This document shows positions 26,911-35,453 of a stretch of DNA of 64,000 nt, one piece after another; position 1 is the stretch's first letter; every line of letters begins with the position of its first letter. The position numbers and the translations under genes are program-made. The notes below the pieces were generated by a model that saw only the letters and a list, made by a program, of their open reading frames with translations, was not told the origin of the DNA and ran no database searches. Origin of the DNA: Bog-105 sp965277855 (GTDB lineage: Bacteria; Acidobacteriota; Terriglobia; Bryobacterales; Bryobacteraceae); assembly GCA_965277855.1 (NCBI GenBank), contig OZ255847.1, positions 2,666,001-2,730,000 of the forward strand, read 5' to 3'.

Positions 26911-28584
26911 ACTCTTCAGCCCCCGGGCCGACAGAATCAAGCCGACCGCAACCACCACCGCGCAGCCGATCACGTTATACCAGAGGAACGAGATGCGCGT
27001 AAAGGCGGCGACGGCAAAAATGGTAGCTTCGCCCGCCAGTACGCCGATGAACGCCGGCGTGCCACCGACCTTCTTACAGAAGAAGGCCAGCACGAATACC
27101 CCCAACAGCCCGCCGTAGAAGAGCGAACCGACGATATTAACGCGCTCGATCAGCGCCCCGAAACCGCGTGCGCCAAAGGAGGCGAAAGCGACGGCGTAGG
27201 AGCCCCAAAACAGCGTGAAGCAACGCGAGGCCAGCAGGTAATGATCGTCGCTGCGGTCTTTGACCAGGAAGCGGCGGTAGATATCGACTACCGAAACGGT
27301 GGCGAGGGAATTGATCTCGCCTGATGTCGAACCCATGGAGGCGGAAAAGATCACACCGATGACCAGCCCGACGAGGCCGACCGGCAGATAGGTCTTCACG
27401 AAAGAGAGAAAAATGTAATTGGTGTCATCGTATTTTTCGCCGCCATGCAAACGTGCTACGATGCCGAGCGCCTGCTGGCGGGAGCGGGCGAATTGCTTTT
27501 CGGATTGCCGGAAATGGTTGAGCGCCTCTTGTTTTTGTGCCGCCGTTTGCTGGCCGGAGTGAACCAAAGCATCGGCGGCAGCGCGCCGCTCTTCAAAGGC
27601 ATGGTTGTAGCTGGACTGAGCAGGCTTCCAATCGGGAGTTTGCGCCGCACGGGCCGCCTCGAGCGGTTGGAAAATCATAGGCGCTGGAACGAACAGCGAA
27701 ACGACAAAGACCATTGTGCCGATGAAAAGAATGAAGAGCTGCATCGGAATTTTGACCGTGGCATTGAATAACAGGCTCAGGCGGCTCTGCCCGATGGAGC
27801 TGCCGGTAAGGTAGCGCTGCACCTGGCTCTGGTCGCAGCCGAAATACGCGAGCGCCAGAAAGCAGCCGCCAATCAGGCCGCTCCACAAATTGTAGCGATC
27901 GCTTAGATCCCAGTGCGGATCGACAATGTTCAGGCGTCCGGCGAGACCGGCCAGATGGACAGCGTCGCCAAATGATACTTGCGCCGGCAGCGCGTGGATG
28001 GCAACCACCAGGCTGACGATCAACGCGACAAAGATCATCGTCATCTGCTGCACATCGGCCCAGGTGAGCGCTTTGATGCCGCCGGTCGCGGTGTAGACGA
28101 CAACTAAGGTGCCGATCAGAACGGTAATGATGCGGTCGGACCAGCCGAGAACGCCGGCTAAGGCGACGGCCGGCGCGTAGAGCCCGATACCTGCCGCCAG
28201 GCCGCGCTGGATCAGAAAAACAATACTGACCAGCGCGCGAGTTTTGGCGTCGAAACGCTGCTCAAGGTATTCGTAGGCGGTGTAGACCTTGGCGCGATGA
28301 AATATCGGGACAGCAGTCGTACAGAGAATGACCATCGCGATGGGCAGTCCAAAATAGAACTGGACGAAGCGCATGCCGTCGACGTAAGCCTGGCCAGTGG
28401 TGGAAATGAAAGTGATAGCACTCGCCTGCGTGGCGAGAATGGACAGGCCCATCGCGTACCAGGGCATGCTCTTACCGGCCAGCAGATATTTGCTGACGGT
28501 GTTGCTGCCGCGGCCGCGATAAAGACCGTAGCTGACGAGTGAGATTAACCAGGTAAAGAAAACGAACCAGTCGACCGATCTCAT
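26893..28584 (-). CDS. Sodium:solute symporter (SSS) family transporter
   Basis: 563 residues, about 13-14 membrane helices. N-terminal Y-L-L-A-G-K-S-M-P-W-Y-A-M-G and S-I-L-A-T-Q-A-S-A-I-T-F-I-S-T-T-G match SSS helix 1; G-G-I-K-A-L-T-W-A-D-V-Q-Q and D-Q-S-Q-V-Q-R-Y-L are the family's central signature. A hydrophilic insert (about 325-385, Gln/Glu/Arg-rich) lies between membrane blocks. These carriers import sugars, sialic acid, amino acids or vitamins with Na+; substrate unknown. The cutC gene overlaps its start by four bases (ATGA) upstream, so it is second in a two-gene operon. Its last five codons lie in a dispersed repeat. Confidence 0.93.
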   Translation of the reverse strand: MRSVDWFVFFTWLISLVSYGLYRGRGSNTVSKYLLAGKSMPWYAMGLSILATQASAITFISTTGQAYVDGMRFVQFYFGLPIAMVILCTTAVPIFHRAKVYTAYEYLEQRFDAKTRALVSIVFLIQRGLAAGIGLYAPAVALAGVLGWSDRIITVLIGTLVVVYTATGGIKALTWADVQQMTMIFVALIVSLVVAIHALPAQVSFGDAVHLAGLAGRLNIVDPHWDLSDRYNLWSGLIGGCFLALAYFGCDQSQVQRYLTGSSIGQSRLSLLFNATVKIPMQLFILFIGTMVFVVSLFVPAPMIFQPLEAARAAQTPDWKPAQSSYNHAFEERRAAADALVHSGQQTAAQKQEALNHFRQSEKQFARSRQQALGIVARLHGGEKYDDTNYIFLSFVKTYLPVGLVGLVIGVIFSASMGSTSGEINSLATVSVVDIYRRFLVKDRSDDHYLLASRCFTLFWGSYAVAFASFGARGFGALIERVNIVGSLFYGGLLGVFVLAFFCKKVGGTPAFIGVLAGEATIFAVAAFTRISFLWYNVIGCAVVVAVGLILSARGLKSRQAEA

Positions 28585-29279
28585 AGAAGAGCGCTCTTGA
28601 TCGCGCGCACGGCATCGCGCGACACTGCGCCGGAAACTGTCTGCGGGAGGCGGGCGGCTCGGCCGACGTGTACTTCACGCAGCTCAGGGGTGCTGGCCAG
28701 ATCGGCCAGCAGACAGGAACAGAGACCCGCGCCGGTCAGTATTTGGATAGATGGCTGGGCGCTCTGCTGCCAGGCGAGCAGGCGCGATTTTCTTTCTTCC
28801 CAGCCGCCGCCTCCACCAGTGGTCAAAATGCGATCGACCTGCGGGTAGGCCCGCAGCCGTGCGATGGCGGAATTGGGGTCGGCAATTTCGTCGAACGCGC
28901 GGTGGAAGGTGATGCGGCAGGCAGGCGCGGCGGCGCAGATGGCGACCAGAGGCGCAATGTCGAGCGAATGATTCTTCACGAAGCCCAGAACCAATCCGTT
29001 TATGGGCTGTTTGGAGAAGTCCTGCTGAGAGTACTGAGCAGCCAGTGACACCATGCGCGCCAGGTGATCGGCATGGTCCAGAGAAAGAGTGGGTGATTCG
29101 CGCAGCATGACGCGAACGGGGATCGAAACCGCCTCGAGCACGGCGCGTATCGTGGCAACCTCTGGAGTCAAGCCGCCGACCTCCAGAGCACGTACCAGTT
29201 CAACCCGATCGGCGCCTCCCGCCTCAGCCTCGATTGCGTCTTCTGGAGAGGTGACGATCACTTCTAGGAAGTTGGCCAT
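28581..29279 (-). CDS. cutC: CutC-family protein
   Basis: 232 residues, a TIM-barrel with the family landmarks: N-terminal L-E-V-I-V-T-S-P-E-D-A, G-G-A-D-R-V-E-L-V, G-G-L-T-P, V-R-V-M-L-R-E-S, and F-H-R-A-F-D-E plus T-G-G-G-G near the C-terminus. Historically called a copper homeostasis protein, though that role is poorly supported. First gene of the pair with the SSS transporter. Confidence 0.92.
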   Translation of the reverse strand: MANFLEVIVTSPEDAIEAEAGGADRVELVRALEVGGLTPEVATIRAVLEAVSIPVRVMLRESPTLSLDHADHLARMVSLAAQYSQQDFSKQPINGLVLGFVKNHSLDIAPLVAICAAAPACRITFHRAFDEIADPNSAIARLRAYPQVDRILTTGGGGGWEERKSRLLAWQQSAQPSIQILTGAGLCSCLLADLASTPELREVHVGRAARLPQTVSGAVSRDAVRAIKSALL

Positions 29280-29329
29280 GCGGATACTGCCGCATTCTAG
29301 CGTGTACCGGGTTCAGACCTGTTTCCGAC

Positions 29330-29438
29330 CCGCGACTGTGAAGGAGCACCCATGGCCCGGCAGCCCGCAGAATCGAATGAAAGTCAACTCGCCGGGTGCG
29401 ACGCTAACGCCGAAACCGAGCCGCGACTGTGAAGGAGC
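29330..29438 (+). repeat. Pair of 18-bp direct repeats
   Basis: CCGCGACTGTGAAGGAGC occurs at 29330-29347 and again at 29421-29438, 91 bases apart, in the 240-base gap upstream of cutC. Nothing else coding is visible in this gap. Confidence 0.75.
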
Positions 29439-29519
29439 GATACATAATGCTCAGTCTCTACGAATCAACCGTGACTTTCAATCAATCGTTTTTTGCATTT
29501 GCGACAAGCAGCAGCGTAA

Positions 29520-30341
29520 TTAGCGGTGACGGACACGCAGCGAGTCCCACGAACCGTCGGCGAACCATCCGCCATCCACGGAAAGGGTGTGGCCGTTGAT
29601 GAAAGCGCTTTGTGCCGGATCTGCCAGGAAGGCGATGGCGGAAGCAATGTCAGTGGGCGACGCGAAGCGTGCCATGGGAACGCGATTTTCAATGTCGACA
29701 TCGGCGTAAAGACCGGCCGCTTGCGGAGCAACGTCCATGGGCGTTTTCACCCAGCCGGGACAAACGGCGTTGGTTCGGACGCCGCGGCCGCCCCACTCTG
29801 CGGCAAGGGTGCGGGTGAGGCCGATCAAGCCGTGCTTGCTGGCATTATAGGCCGCGCGGTCGGCGATTCCCAGCAGGCCCGCGATCGAAGCAACATTCAC
29901 AATGCTGCCATGCCGCTGTTCCAGCATCAGGCGGCCCAGTTCACGGCTCAGGAGAAAAGGCGCGAGTAGATTGACTTCGAGGACGCGACGCCAATCGTCT
30001 GCAGTGGTATTTTCTGCCGGACAAATATGCGAGATGCCGGCGTTATTGACCAGTACATCGACGCGGCGGAAGGCCTGATGCGTCTTTTCGGCGACGCTCA
30101 AAGCGGTGCTTTCCTGCGAAAGATCGCCCATCACTTCGATGACCGGGCGTCCGCGGGATGAAAGTCGGCCGCGGAGAGCTGTGCAGGGAGCGACATCGCA
30201 CAAAACGAGCGAATAACCCTTTTCGGCAAGCAGTTCCGCCGTTTGCGCACCGATCCCCTGGGCGGCGCCGGTGACGACGGCTACCTTGTTGTTGTCGGAC
30301 GACACTTCGGACGGTTCAAGGTGGAAATCAGCGTAGGGCAT
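29520..30341 (-). CDS. Short-chain dehydrogenase/reductase
   Basis: 273 residues. Classical SDR features: T-G-A-A-Q-G-I-G nucleotide motif, D at the end of strand 2 (L-C-D-V) pointing to NAD(H), N-N-A-G, the catalytic serine in N-V-A-S-I-A-G, Y-N-A-S-K, and C-P-G-W-V-K-T-P. Ends with F-I-N-G-H-T-L-S-V-D-G-G. FabG/glucose dehydrogenase-like; substrate unknown. Confidence 0.9.
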   Translation of the reverse strand: MPYADFHLEPSEVSSDNNKVAVVTGAAQGIGAQTAELLAEKGYSLVLCDVAPCTALRGRLSSRGRPVIEVMGDLSQESTALSVAEKTHQAFRRVDVLVNNAGISHICPAENTTADDWRRVLEVNLLAPFLLSRELGRLMLEQRHGSIVNVASIAGLLGIADRAAYNASKHGLIGLTRTLAAEWGGRGVRTNAVCPGWVKTPMDVAPQAAGLYADVDIENRVPMARFASPTDIASAIAFLADPAQSAFINGHTLSVDGGWFADGSWDSLRVRHR

Positions 30342-30427
30342 GGCCGGTTTGCCTTCAGTATAAAAACCTTGGGAAACAACTCAAGCTAACCGCGGTTTCG
30401 GCCGATATGACAGGCGGGAGTAAAAAA

Positions 30428-30586
30428 TTGGCCAAACTGACGACCTTGCGATTGAATGAGGATGATCGAGACGAATTCCCTAGCGACGGAGCCCGGCTAC
30501 GGTACGCGTTTCTGATGATGCTGGCAGCAAATGTCTTTGTGGCGGCAGGGGCCGTTAGTTTTGGGGCGCTTTATTTTTGGCAGTAG
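30428..30586 (+). CDS. Small single-pass membrane protein candidate
   Basis: 52 residues from TTG 30428, with GGGAG seven bases upstream; an ATG at 30407 is in frame (59 residues) but lacks a ribosome site. A charged N-terminus (N-E-D-D-R-D-E-F) is followed by one helix F-L-M-M-L-A-A-N-V-F-V-A-A-G-A-V and ends L-Y-F-W-Q. No known family recognised. It sits in the gap divergent from the SDR gene. Confidence 0.45.
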   Translation: MAKLTTLRLNEDDRDEFPSDGARLRYAFLMMLAANVFVAAGAVSFGALYFWQ

Positions 30587-30876
30587 CCAAACACCCCGCA
30601 GGGTAGGCTTTAGCCTGCCGTCTTTCCTTCGAAAAAGGCGAACTATAAACTATTACTGCTTCAGCACTTAGGCTTTTCGTCCTGCGGTTAAATCCGGCCC
30701 CAACTGCCGCCGGCGCGGAGCGCTTTTTGCATCCCTCGTTGCGGCGGAAGCTTAACCCGCCGTGGGGAATCACAGCCCCAGAAATTTTTTTGGGTCGTTG
30801 ATTCGAAAAGTCTTACGCCTCCCCGCAACCAAAATCCTTTGTAACGGCCTCGCCACGCCTGCTACCCTGCTTCATC
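30587..30876. other. 290-base gap before the 259-residue protein gene
   Basis: Holds REP copy R4 at its start and no convincing coding frame. The minus-strand frame at 30555-30773 looks like random sequence. Confidence 0.6.
30597..30619 (+). repeat. REP-like dispersed repeat, copy R4
   Basis: GCAGGGTAGGCTTTAGCCTG then CC; one base of the core differs (TTTAG for TTCAG). Same direction as R2, R3 and R5. Confidence 0.8.
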
Positions 30877-31656
30877 ATGACTGCCCGCTCCATTCGCCGC
30901 GCCCAGGAACGCAAAGCCAAAAAGCTCGCCCGTAAAGCGAACATAGAAGAATCCCGCGAACTCGCTGTCGTTGAAACAGCCCCCGCGCCGGAAACCGCCG
31001 AAATCTCCGCCGCCCGTCTCGCCGCCAATCGCGCCAACGCCACTTTCTCGACCGGCCCCCGCACGCCCGAAGGCAAAGCCCAATCCTCTATCAACGCCCT
31101 CAAAACCGCCCTCACCGGCCGCACTGTCCTGCTGCCCTCCGACGATGCCGCCGCCTACGAACAGTACGTCGATCGCTTCGTCCGCGAATTCCAGCCTGTC
31201 GGCGTCCGCGAATGCGAGCTCATTCAATCCATCGCCGATGCCAACTGGCGTCTCCGCCGCATCCCCACTCTCGAGTTTGCCCTCTATGCCCGTGGCCGCA
31301 CCCAGTTCGCCGAAAAGTTCGCCGCCGAACCAGCTGACACCCAACCGGGCATGATCGAACTCGAAACGTACCTCTTTTACGAAAAACAGTTCCGCAACCT
31401 GCAACTCCAAGAGACCCGCTTACGCCGCCAGCGCGACAAAGATCTCGCCGATCTCCGCGAAGCCCAGCAGGAACGCAACAAGCAGGAAGCACAGGACCTT
31501 GCCACTGCCGCTACCATGTATCAAGTCGCCCGCAGTCGCAACCAACCCTTCGACCCTGCCGACCATGGCTTCGAATTTTCAATCGACGACATCGAGTCCT
31601 ATCTCGAAGGCGCTCGCACCGCCCAAGCCATGCGCGAACTAACAAAAGCCGCCTGA
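30877..31656 (+). CDS. Conserved hypothetical protein with G-P-R-T-P-E-G-K motif
   Basis: 259 residues: basic N-terminus (R-R-A-Q-E-R-K-A-K-K), then R-A-N-A-T-F-S-T-G-P-R-T-P-E-G-K-A and N-A-L-K-T-A-L-T-G-R, then a long helical, Arg/Glu/Gln-rich coiled-coil region. I recall this motif from a multi-copy family in Acidobacteria and Planctomycetes with no assigned function. Third codon positions are markedly cytosine-rich, unlike the neighbours, and direct copies of the REP repeat (R4, R5) lie on both sides, which suggests acquisition or duplication. DNA- or RNA-binding is plausible from charge only. Confidence 0.75.
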   Translation: MTARSIRRAQERKAKKLARKANIEESRELAVVETAPAPETAEISAARLAANRANATFSTGPRTPEGKAQSSINALKTALTGRTVLLPSDDAAAYEQYVDRFVREFQPVGVRECELIQSIADANWRLRRIPTLEFALYARGRTQFAEKFAAEPADTQPGMIELETYLFYEKQFRNLQLQETRLRRQRDKDLADLREAQQERNKQEAQDLATAATMYQVARSRNQPFDPADHGFEFSIDDIESYLEGARTAQAMRELTKAA

Positions 31657-31662
31657 AGGCTC

Positions 31663-31684
31663 GTAGGGTAGGCTTCAGCCTGCC
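31663..31684 (+). repeat. REP-like dispersed repeat, copy R5
   Basis: Same 22 bases as R2. It begins seven bases after the stop of the 259-residue protein gene. Confidence 0.85.
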
Positions 31685-31712
31685 TGCTGCGTTCTCGGAA
31701 CGCCACTTCTAC

Positions 31713-32573
31713 TCAGGCCGCGGTTTGCCAGTTCGTGTTGAGCCAGCGGTCAAAGGTGGTCAGGTGATGAAATTGTTCCCGTAGAGCCGGAAGATCGATC
31801 TGGTAACCCGTCTTTTGAAACCAGTCGAACATAATGGCGGCTTCTTCACCGGCCATTTGTTTGAACTCATCCAGCGATAGTTGTTTGTATTCGACAGGCT
31901 TACCAAGACGGTGGGAGAACTCCTGGGCGATCTCCGCGAAAGAACGTTCATCGCCGGCGATTTCCAAAGTTTTGCCGTGCCAGACTCCGGGGCGCTCAAA
32001 GGCCTGCGTTACGAAAGAGCCGATATCGTCAACGGCAATCATGGCCATCAGAGTCTCTGGACTCAGGGGCATCGCTAAAGTCCCGCCGTCAATCTGCTGT
32101 TTACTCGGGAGAAAGTTTTCCATGAAGAACGGCGGCCGGAAGATGGTGTAAGGAACGCCCTTGCCGCGGAGATGTTCCTCAATCTGGAACTTGCTGTCGA
32201 AGTGAGGGATGCCGGTTTGCTGATCGGCGCTCGCCACCGAGTCATACACAAAGTGACTGACTCCCGCGCGGCTGGCGGCATCGATGAGATTCTTGCCCTG
32301 CCGGATTTCGGTTTCGGCGCCGCCAGTGAAATCCTGCACGGAAAAGACGCCATCGACTTCGTCAAGAGCACGCGCGAGGGAGGCAGGATCTTCGAGGTCG
32401 CCCTGCACCACGGCGACGCCATGGCCGACCAGAGCGAGCGCGGCCGGCTTGTTAGGATCGCGCGTGAGGACGCGGACATCGAAGTTAGCTTTTCGCAGGT
32501 GATGGAACACCGCGCCGCCTTGTTTGCCGGTGGCGCCGGTCACCAAGATGGTCTTTTGAGTTTTCTTAGCCAT
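31713..32573 (-). CDS. NmrA-family NAD(P)-binding protein
   Basis: 286 residues. Atypical SDR: N-terminal V-T-G-A-T-G-K-Q-G-G-A-V and V-L-T-R-D-P dinucleotide-binding elements, D-G-V-F-S-V-Q, and V-Y-D-S-V-A-S-A in place of the classical Y-x3-K. NmrA-like proteins act as redox sensors or as quinone/ether reductases; this one shows no decisive residue. Upstream lies the IS630 element, 61 bases away. Confidence 0.85.
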   Translation of the reverse strand: MAKKTQKTILVTGATGKQGGAVFHHLRKANFDVRVLTRDPNKPAALALVGHGVAVVQGDLEDPASLARALDEVDGVFSVQDFTGGAETEIRQGKNLIDAASRAGVSHFVYDSVASADQQTGIPHFDSKFQIEEHLRGKGVPYTIFRPPFFMENFLPSKQQIDGGTLAMPLSPETLMAMIAVDDIGSFVTQAFERPGVWHGKTLEIAGDERSFAEIAQEFSHRLGKPVEYKQLSLDEFKQMAGEEAAIMFDWFQKTGYQIDLPALREQFHHLTTFDRWLNTNWQTAA

Positions 32574-32634
32574 AAGTTTTAGGGTAGCGGAGGGAAGAAC
32601 GGCCGGTCAGAAGCAAGCACAGGCCGGGATCCTA

Positions 32635-32659
32635 CTGAATCCCGCATAATATAGCGGAA
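32635..32659 (+). repeat. IS630 inverted repeat, left
   Basis: Starts CTGAATCCCGCATAATATAG; pairs with 33703-33727 with two mismatches. Confidence 0.9.
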
Positions 32660-33672
32660 TCAAACGAATAAAGAAGCCTGCTTCCAGAAGGCTGTGATCA
32701 GCCTCGGTCGGCGACGCATGCGCTTTAGAGAGCGGCGGGCTCCTTCACTCAGGTCCCAGAGGTTTTTAGCACAGACATTCGGCAGGTCATGGTGCTTGCA
32801 ATGTGCCCAGATGTACTCGACTGGATTCAGTTCCGGGGCGTAGGGCGGTAAGTACTCGATTTCCAAACGGCCGTGCTGATCGCGGATAAACTGCTGCGTG
32901 ACGTTACTACGGTGAGCCGGAAGCCGGTCCCAAATCAGCAGAATGTCGCCTTCGATATAGCGCAGCAAGTGTTTCAGAAACTCGATGATCTGGGCGGACT
33001 TGATGGCTTCTTCGAAGATCTGAAAGTAGAAGTTCCAGACGGTGACACCGGCGATGACGGACAGCGTCTTCCAGTTGAAATGAAACTGCAGGACGGGTGT
33101 TTGCCCGCGAGGCGCCCAGGTGCGCCGCCGAGGAGGCCGCTGGCTCAGACCGCTTTCGTCGATGAAGACGATCGTCCGGCCCTCGTTCTGGGCTTTTTTT
33201 TAATCTCTGGCCACCGCTTGTTCTTCCATTCGTCAATGAGACTTTCGTTGCGCTCCAAGGCGCGGCCCACGGGCTGTTGCACACTCCAATTCAACTGCCG
33301 TAGAATACGCCAAACGTGTCCTGGGTGGTAATTCACCTCGAAGTTCTTTTCGATCAAGTGGGCCACTCGTGGACACGTCCACAAGGGCGTTTCATAACCC
33401 AGGCGCTCGGGACCTTGTAGCAACAACTCCGTCAAACGGGCCTTGTCGGCTTCACTTAAACAAGGCAATCGTCCCGCTCGGCCCGCCTGTCGCAAAGCTC
33501 CCTCGCCCGCTTCCTGATATTCCTTCCGCCATCTACTGACGGTCTGGTTGCTCACCTTCAGCCGACGGCCAATCTCGCTGTTGTTCAAGTTCTTGTCGAA
33601 GAGCTTCACCGCTTGAAAACGGCGCTTCTCAAGAGCCACAAAATCGCGTCTCACACCGCGCGGATTGCCCAT
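32660..33672 (-). CDS. IS630-family transposase made by -1 ribosomal frameshift
   Basis: Frame 0 from ATG 33672 gives 160 residues: a helix-turn-helix domain (N-N-S-E-I-G-R-R-L-K-V-S-N-Q-T-V) and a winged-helix part (Y-E-T-P-L-W-T-C-P-R-V). At the slippery A-AAA-AAG (33199-33193) a -1 shift moves into the catalytic half, 177 further residues to the stop at 32660, with the D-D-E triad: F-I-D-E-S-G, I-W-D-R-L-P-A-H, and L-N-P-V-E-Y-I-W. The fused product is about 337 residues, normal for the family. Without the shift, frame 0 stops at 33145. The catalytic half has no usable start of its own before 32968, which favours fusion. Confidence 0.9.
33193..33199 (-). promoter_or_regulatory. A-AAA-AAG slippery heptamer for -1 frameshifting
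   Basis: Sits in an A8G run on the coding strand (T8 at 33194-33201). In frame 0 the codons are ATT AAA AAA AAG; slipping back one base makes the next codon GCC, which opens the DDE domain. Confidence 0.85.
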
Positions 33673-33702
33673 GCACGATTGGACGCTCGCGCCCTCAATT
33701 AG

Positions 33703-33727
33703 TTCCGCTATATTATGCGAGACTCAG
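33703..33727 (-). repeat. IS630 inverted repeat, right
   Basis: Inverse of 32635-32659 with two differences; followed by the TA duplication at 33728-33729. Confidence 0.9.
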
Positions 33728-33728
33728 T

Positions 33729-33930
33729 AATGTCACTTACTTAAGCCAACTAGTGGCGCGCGGACACTTTGTTCGCTCTGTCGGGACTCACCTCGGCGAT
33801 CCCTCAAAACTGCATCTGCCGCCCATCTGTACCGCACCGCCTTTCCTGAGTCTCGTGGGGCAGTTCCGCGAACTGCGCCGGCCTCGTAGGCCGGCTCTTC
33901 CATGCGTCGAGACCACTTAAATAAGTGACA
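33729..33930. repeat. 202-bp segment with inverted AATGTCACTTA ends
   Basis: AATGTCACTTACTTAAG at the left is inverted as CTTAAATAAGTGACATT at the right (one mismatch in 17). The IS630 right end abuts its left end, so the IS used the TA at this boundary. The right arm doubles as the tail of repeat copy B. Confidence 0.5.
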
Positions 33931-33932
33931 TT
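33855..33932 (+). repeat. GTGGGGCGG-family dispersed repeat, copy B
   Basis: Aligns with copy A (26815) along its whole length, including the final TAAGTGACATT. Confidence 0.75.
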
Positions 33933-34054
33933 GGGCCGGGATCCCGCGCCACCAGACGAAAGAGGAACTTCAGCGGACTTGGGCCGAGCGCACAGCCGGT
34001 TTGGGGCGTCGTGCGCGATTTCACGAGAGCGCGAGTCCGTTGTGCGCGAGTTCC

Positions 34055-35437
34055 TCAGAAACGATACGTGACGTAGCCATACGGATATTCGTAATCGCGT
34101 CCATCCGTAGTGCGCTTCAGGAACTCGCCGGCGAAGACCTGGGCGTAGCCGAAGCCGGTAGAGAGGGCCTTGTCGTATTGATATTCAAAAGTGAGGTCTA
34201 GCTCCTGCGCAACATGGCTGCTCACCGGGAACGTAGCGGCAGGGACGCTAATGGAGCCATTATTGCCGTAGAATGCGTCCCGGGTGGAGGCCAGCCAGAA
34301 GCTTTCGTAGGACTGCTTCAGCTTCCACTGCTTGCCGATTTTTTCTTCGACACCGGTGCGGATCTGCTTGATGTTGCGCCAGCCTACCTGATCCGCGAAA
34401 CCAAGCTTATCGTGGCCGGAAGGATAGAGCTGATCGAACGTACCCCAAGAGCGGCCGGCAGGATTGCTGGCGCCGCTCGCGTAATTGGATTCGAGAAAGA
34501 CGCGAGGCTTGAGAGAGGCTCCAAAAGTCTTGCCCGCTTCCCAATGGCCGGCCCACGCATGGATCGAGTAGGGTCCGAGAGAACCGGATTGTTTCGCCAT
34601 TTCGAGCGAGTAGTCGAAGCTATGCGGTAGTTTGCCCACCCAACGCAGGCCGGTGGTGACTTCGTTCAGCGCGCCGCGACCGTCACCATTTTCGCTGAGT
34701 GCGAGGCGCCCCGGAGCAAGACGCCACAGGACATAAGGCTCAACCGTCGCTTTAGGCACGAGTTGCTTGAGACTGGCATAAGCGCCGTGCAGGTTATTGC
34801 CCTCGTTGTGATGGTCGAGGACGCCGTCTCGCGGCACGATGACGGAGGAAGCGAAGAGGCTGACTTCATTGCCGCCGCGATGAACATCGAGACGAACCGC
34901 GTCAAACGTGCGGCCCATGTTGACCCAGTCGGAAGGGCCGATGAGTCGTTCATCGCCGAAGCTGAAGATCTGGCGGCCGACCGTGAGAGTAAACCAGCCT
35001 TCTATGGGAGAACCGATCTGAACATAAGCCTGGCGGATGTCCCAGCGATTGCCATTCGAGCCGCCGGACGTGACCACTTGGTTGAAGAAGATACGCGCGT
35101 CCTGCGTCTCGCCGACAACCGTGAACCAGCGCATAGGCTTGAGCACCAGCCAGAAGCGAAGCTGGCTGAGAAGATAGCCGTCGTTATCGGGAGTGAAGTT
35201 ATGGTGACCGGCGGCTTCGATACGGCTGCGATACATGCCGCCGAACGAAAGCCACGACGGGAGCCGGCGATCGAGGGTTTGGAACGGCATGAGCCAATCG
35301 GGCGCGGGTCGCGAGAAGGATTCTTCATCGGCGATGGGTTGCGGTTCATAGCGAGCTACTTGCGCCTGCAGGGAGATCGCACCAAGGAGTAACGGGAGGA
35401 GTCGAAGAGACAACGTTCGAAAAGACATCGCGTGCAA
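34055..35437 (-). CDS. Outer-membrane porin, alginate-export (AlgE-like) family
   Basis: 460 residues with a signal peptide (about 1-25, ends S-L-Q-A-Q). The barrel shows family motifs R-F-W-L-V-L-K-P, R-Q-A-Y-V-Q-I-G, T-V-G-R-Q-I-F-S-F-G-D-E-R-L-I-G-P-S-D-W and a C-terminal phenylalanine after Y-V-T-Y-R. In Pseudomonas AlgE exports alginate; bacterial relatives are general porins, and no alginate genes are nearby, so the cargo is open. It neighbours surface-glycan genes. Confidence 0.85.
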   Translation of the reverse strand: MHAMSFRTLSLRLLPLLLGAISLQAQVARYEPQPIADEESFSRPAPDWLMPFQTLDRRLPSWLSFGGMYRSRIEAAGHHNFTPDNDGYLLSQLRFWLVLKPMRWFTVVGETQDARIFFNQVVTSGGSNGNRWDIRQAYVQIGSPIEGWFTLTVGRQIFSFGDERLIGPSDWVNMGRTFDAVRLDVHRGGNEVSLFASSVIVPRDGVLDHHNEGNNLHGAYASLKQLVPKATVEPYVLWRLAPGRLALSENGDGRGALNEVTTGLRWVGKLPHSFDYSLEMAKQSGSLGPYSIHAWAGHWEAGKTFGASLKPRVFLESNYASGASNPAGRSWGTFDQLYPSGHDKLGFADQVGWRNIKQIRTGVEEKIGKQWKLKQSYESFWLASTRDAFYGNNGSISVPAATFPVSSHVAQELDLTFEYQYDKALSTGFGYAQVFAGEFLKRTTDGRDYEYPYGYVTYRF

Positions 35438-35453
35438 CTGGACGGCTTCCGGA

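Larger units (their letters stand above)
32635..33727 (-). mobile_element. IS630-family insertion sequence, apparently complete
   Basis: 1093 bp between 25-bp inverted repeats at 32635-32659 and 33703-33727 (23 of 25 match), each flanked outside by TA (32633-32634 and 33728-33729), the TA target duplication of the IS630/Tc1 group. The only gene is a minus-strand transposase read through a frameshift. All parts look intact. Confidence 0.92.
33728..34054. other. 327-base gap beside the IS, repeats only
   Basis: Contains a 202-bp segment with inverted ends and copy B of the GTGGGGCGG family; no gene seen. Confidence 0.65.
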
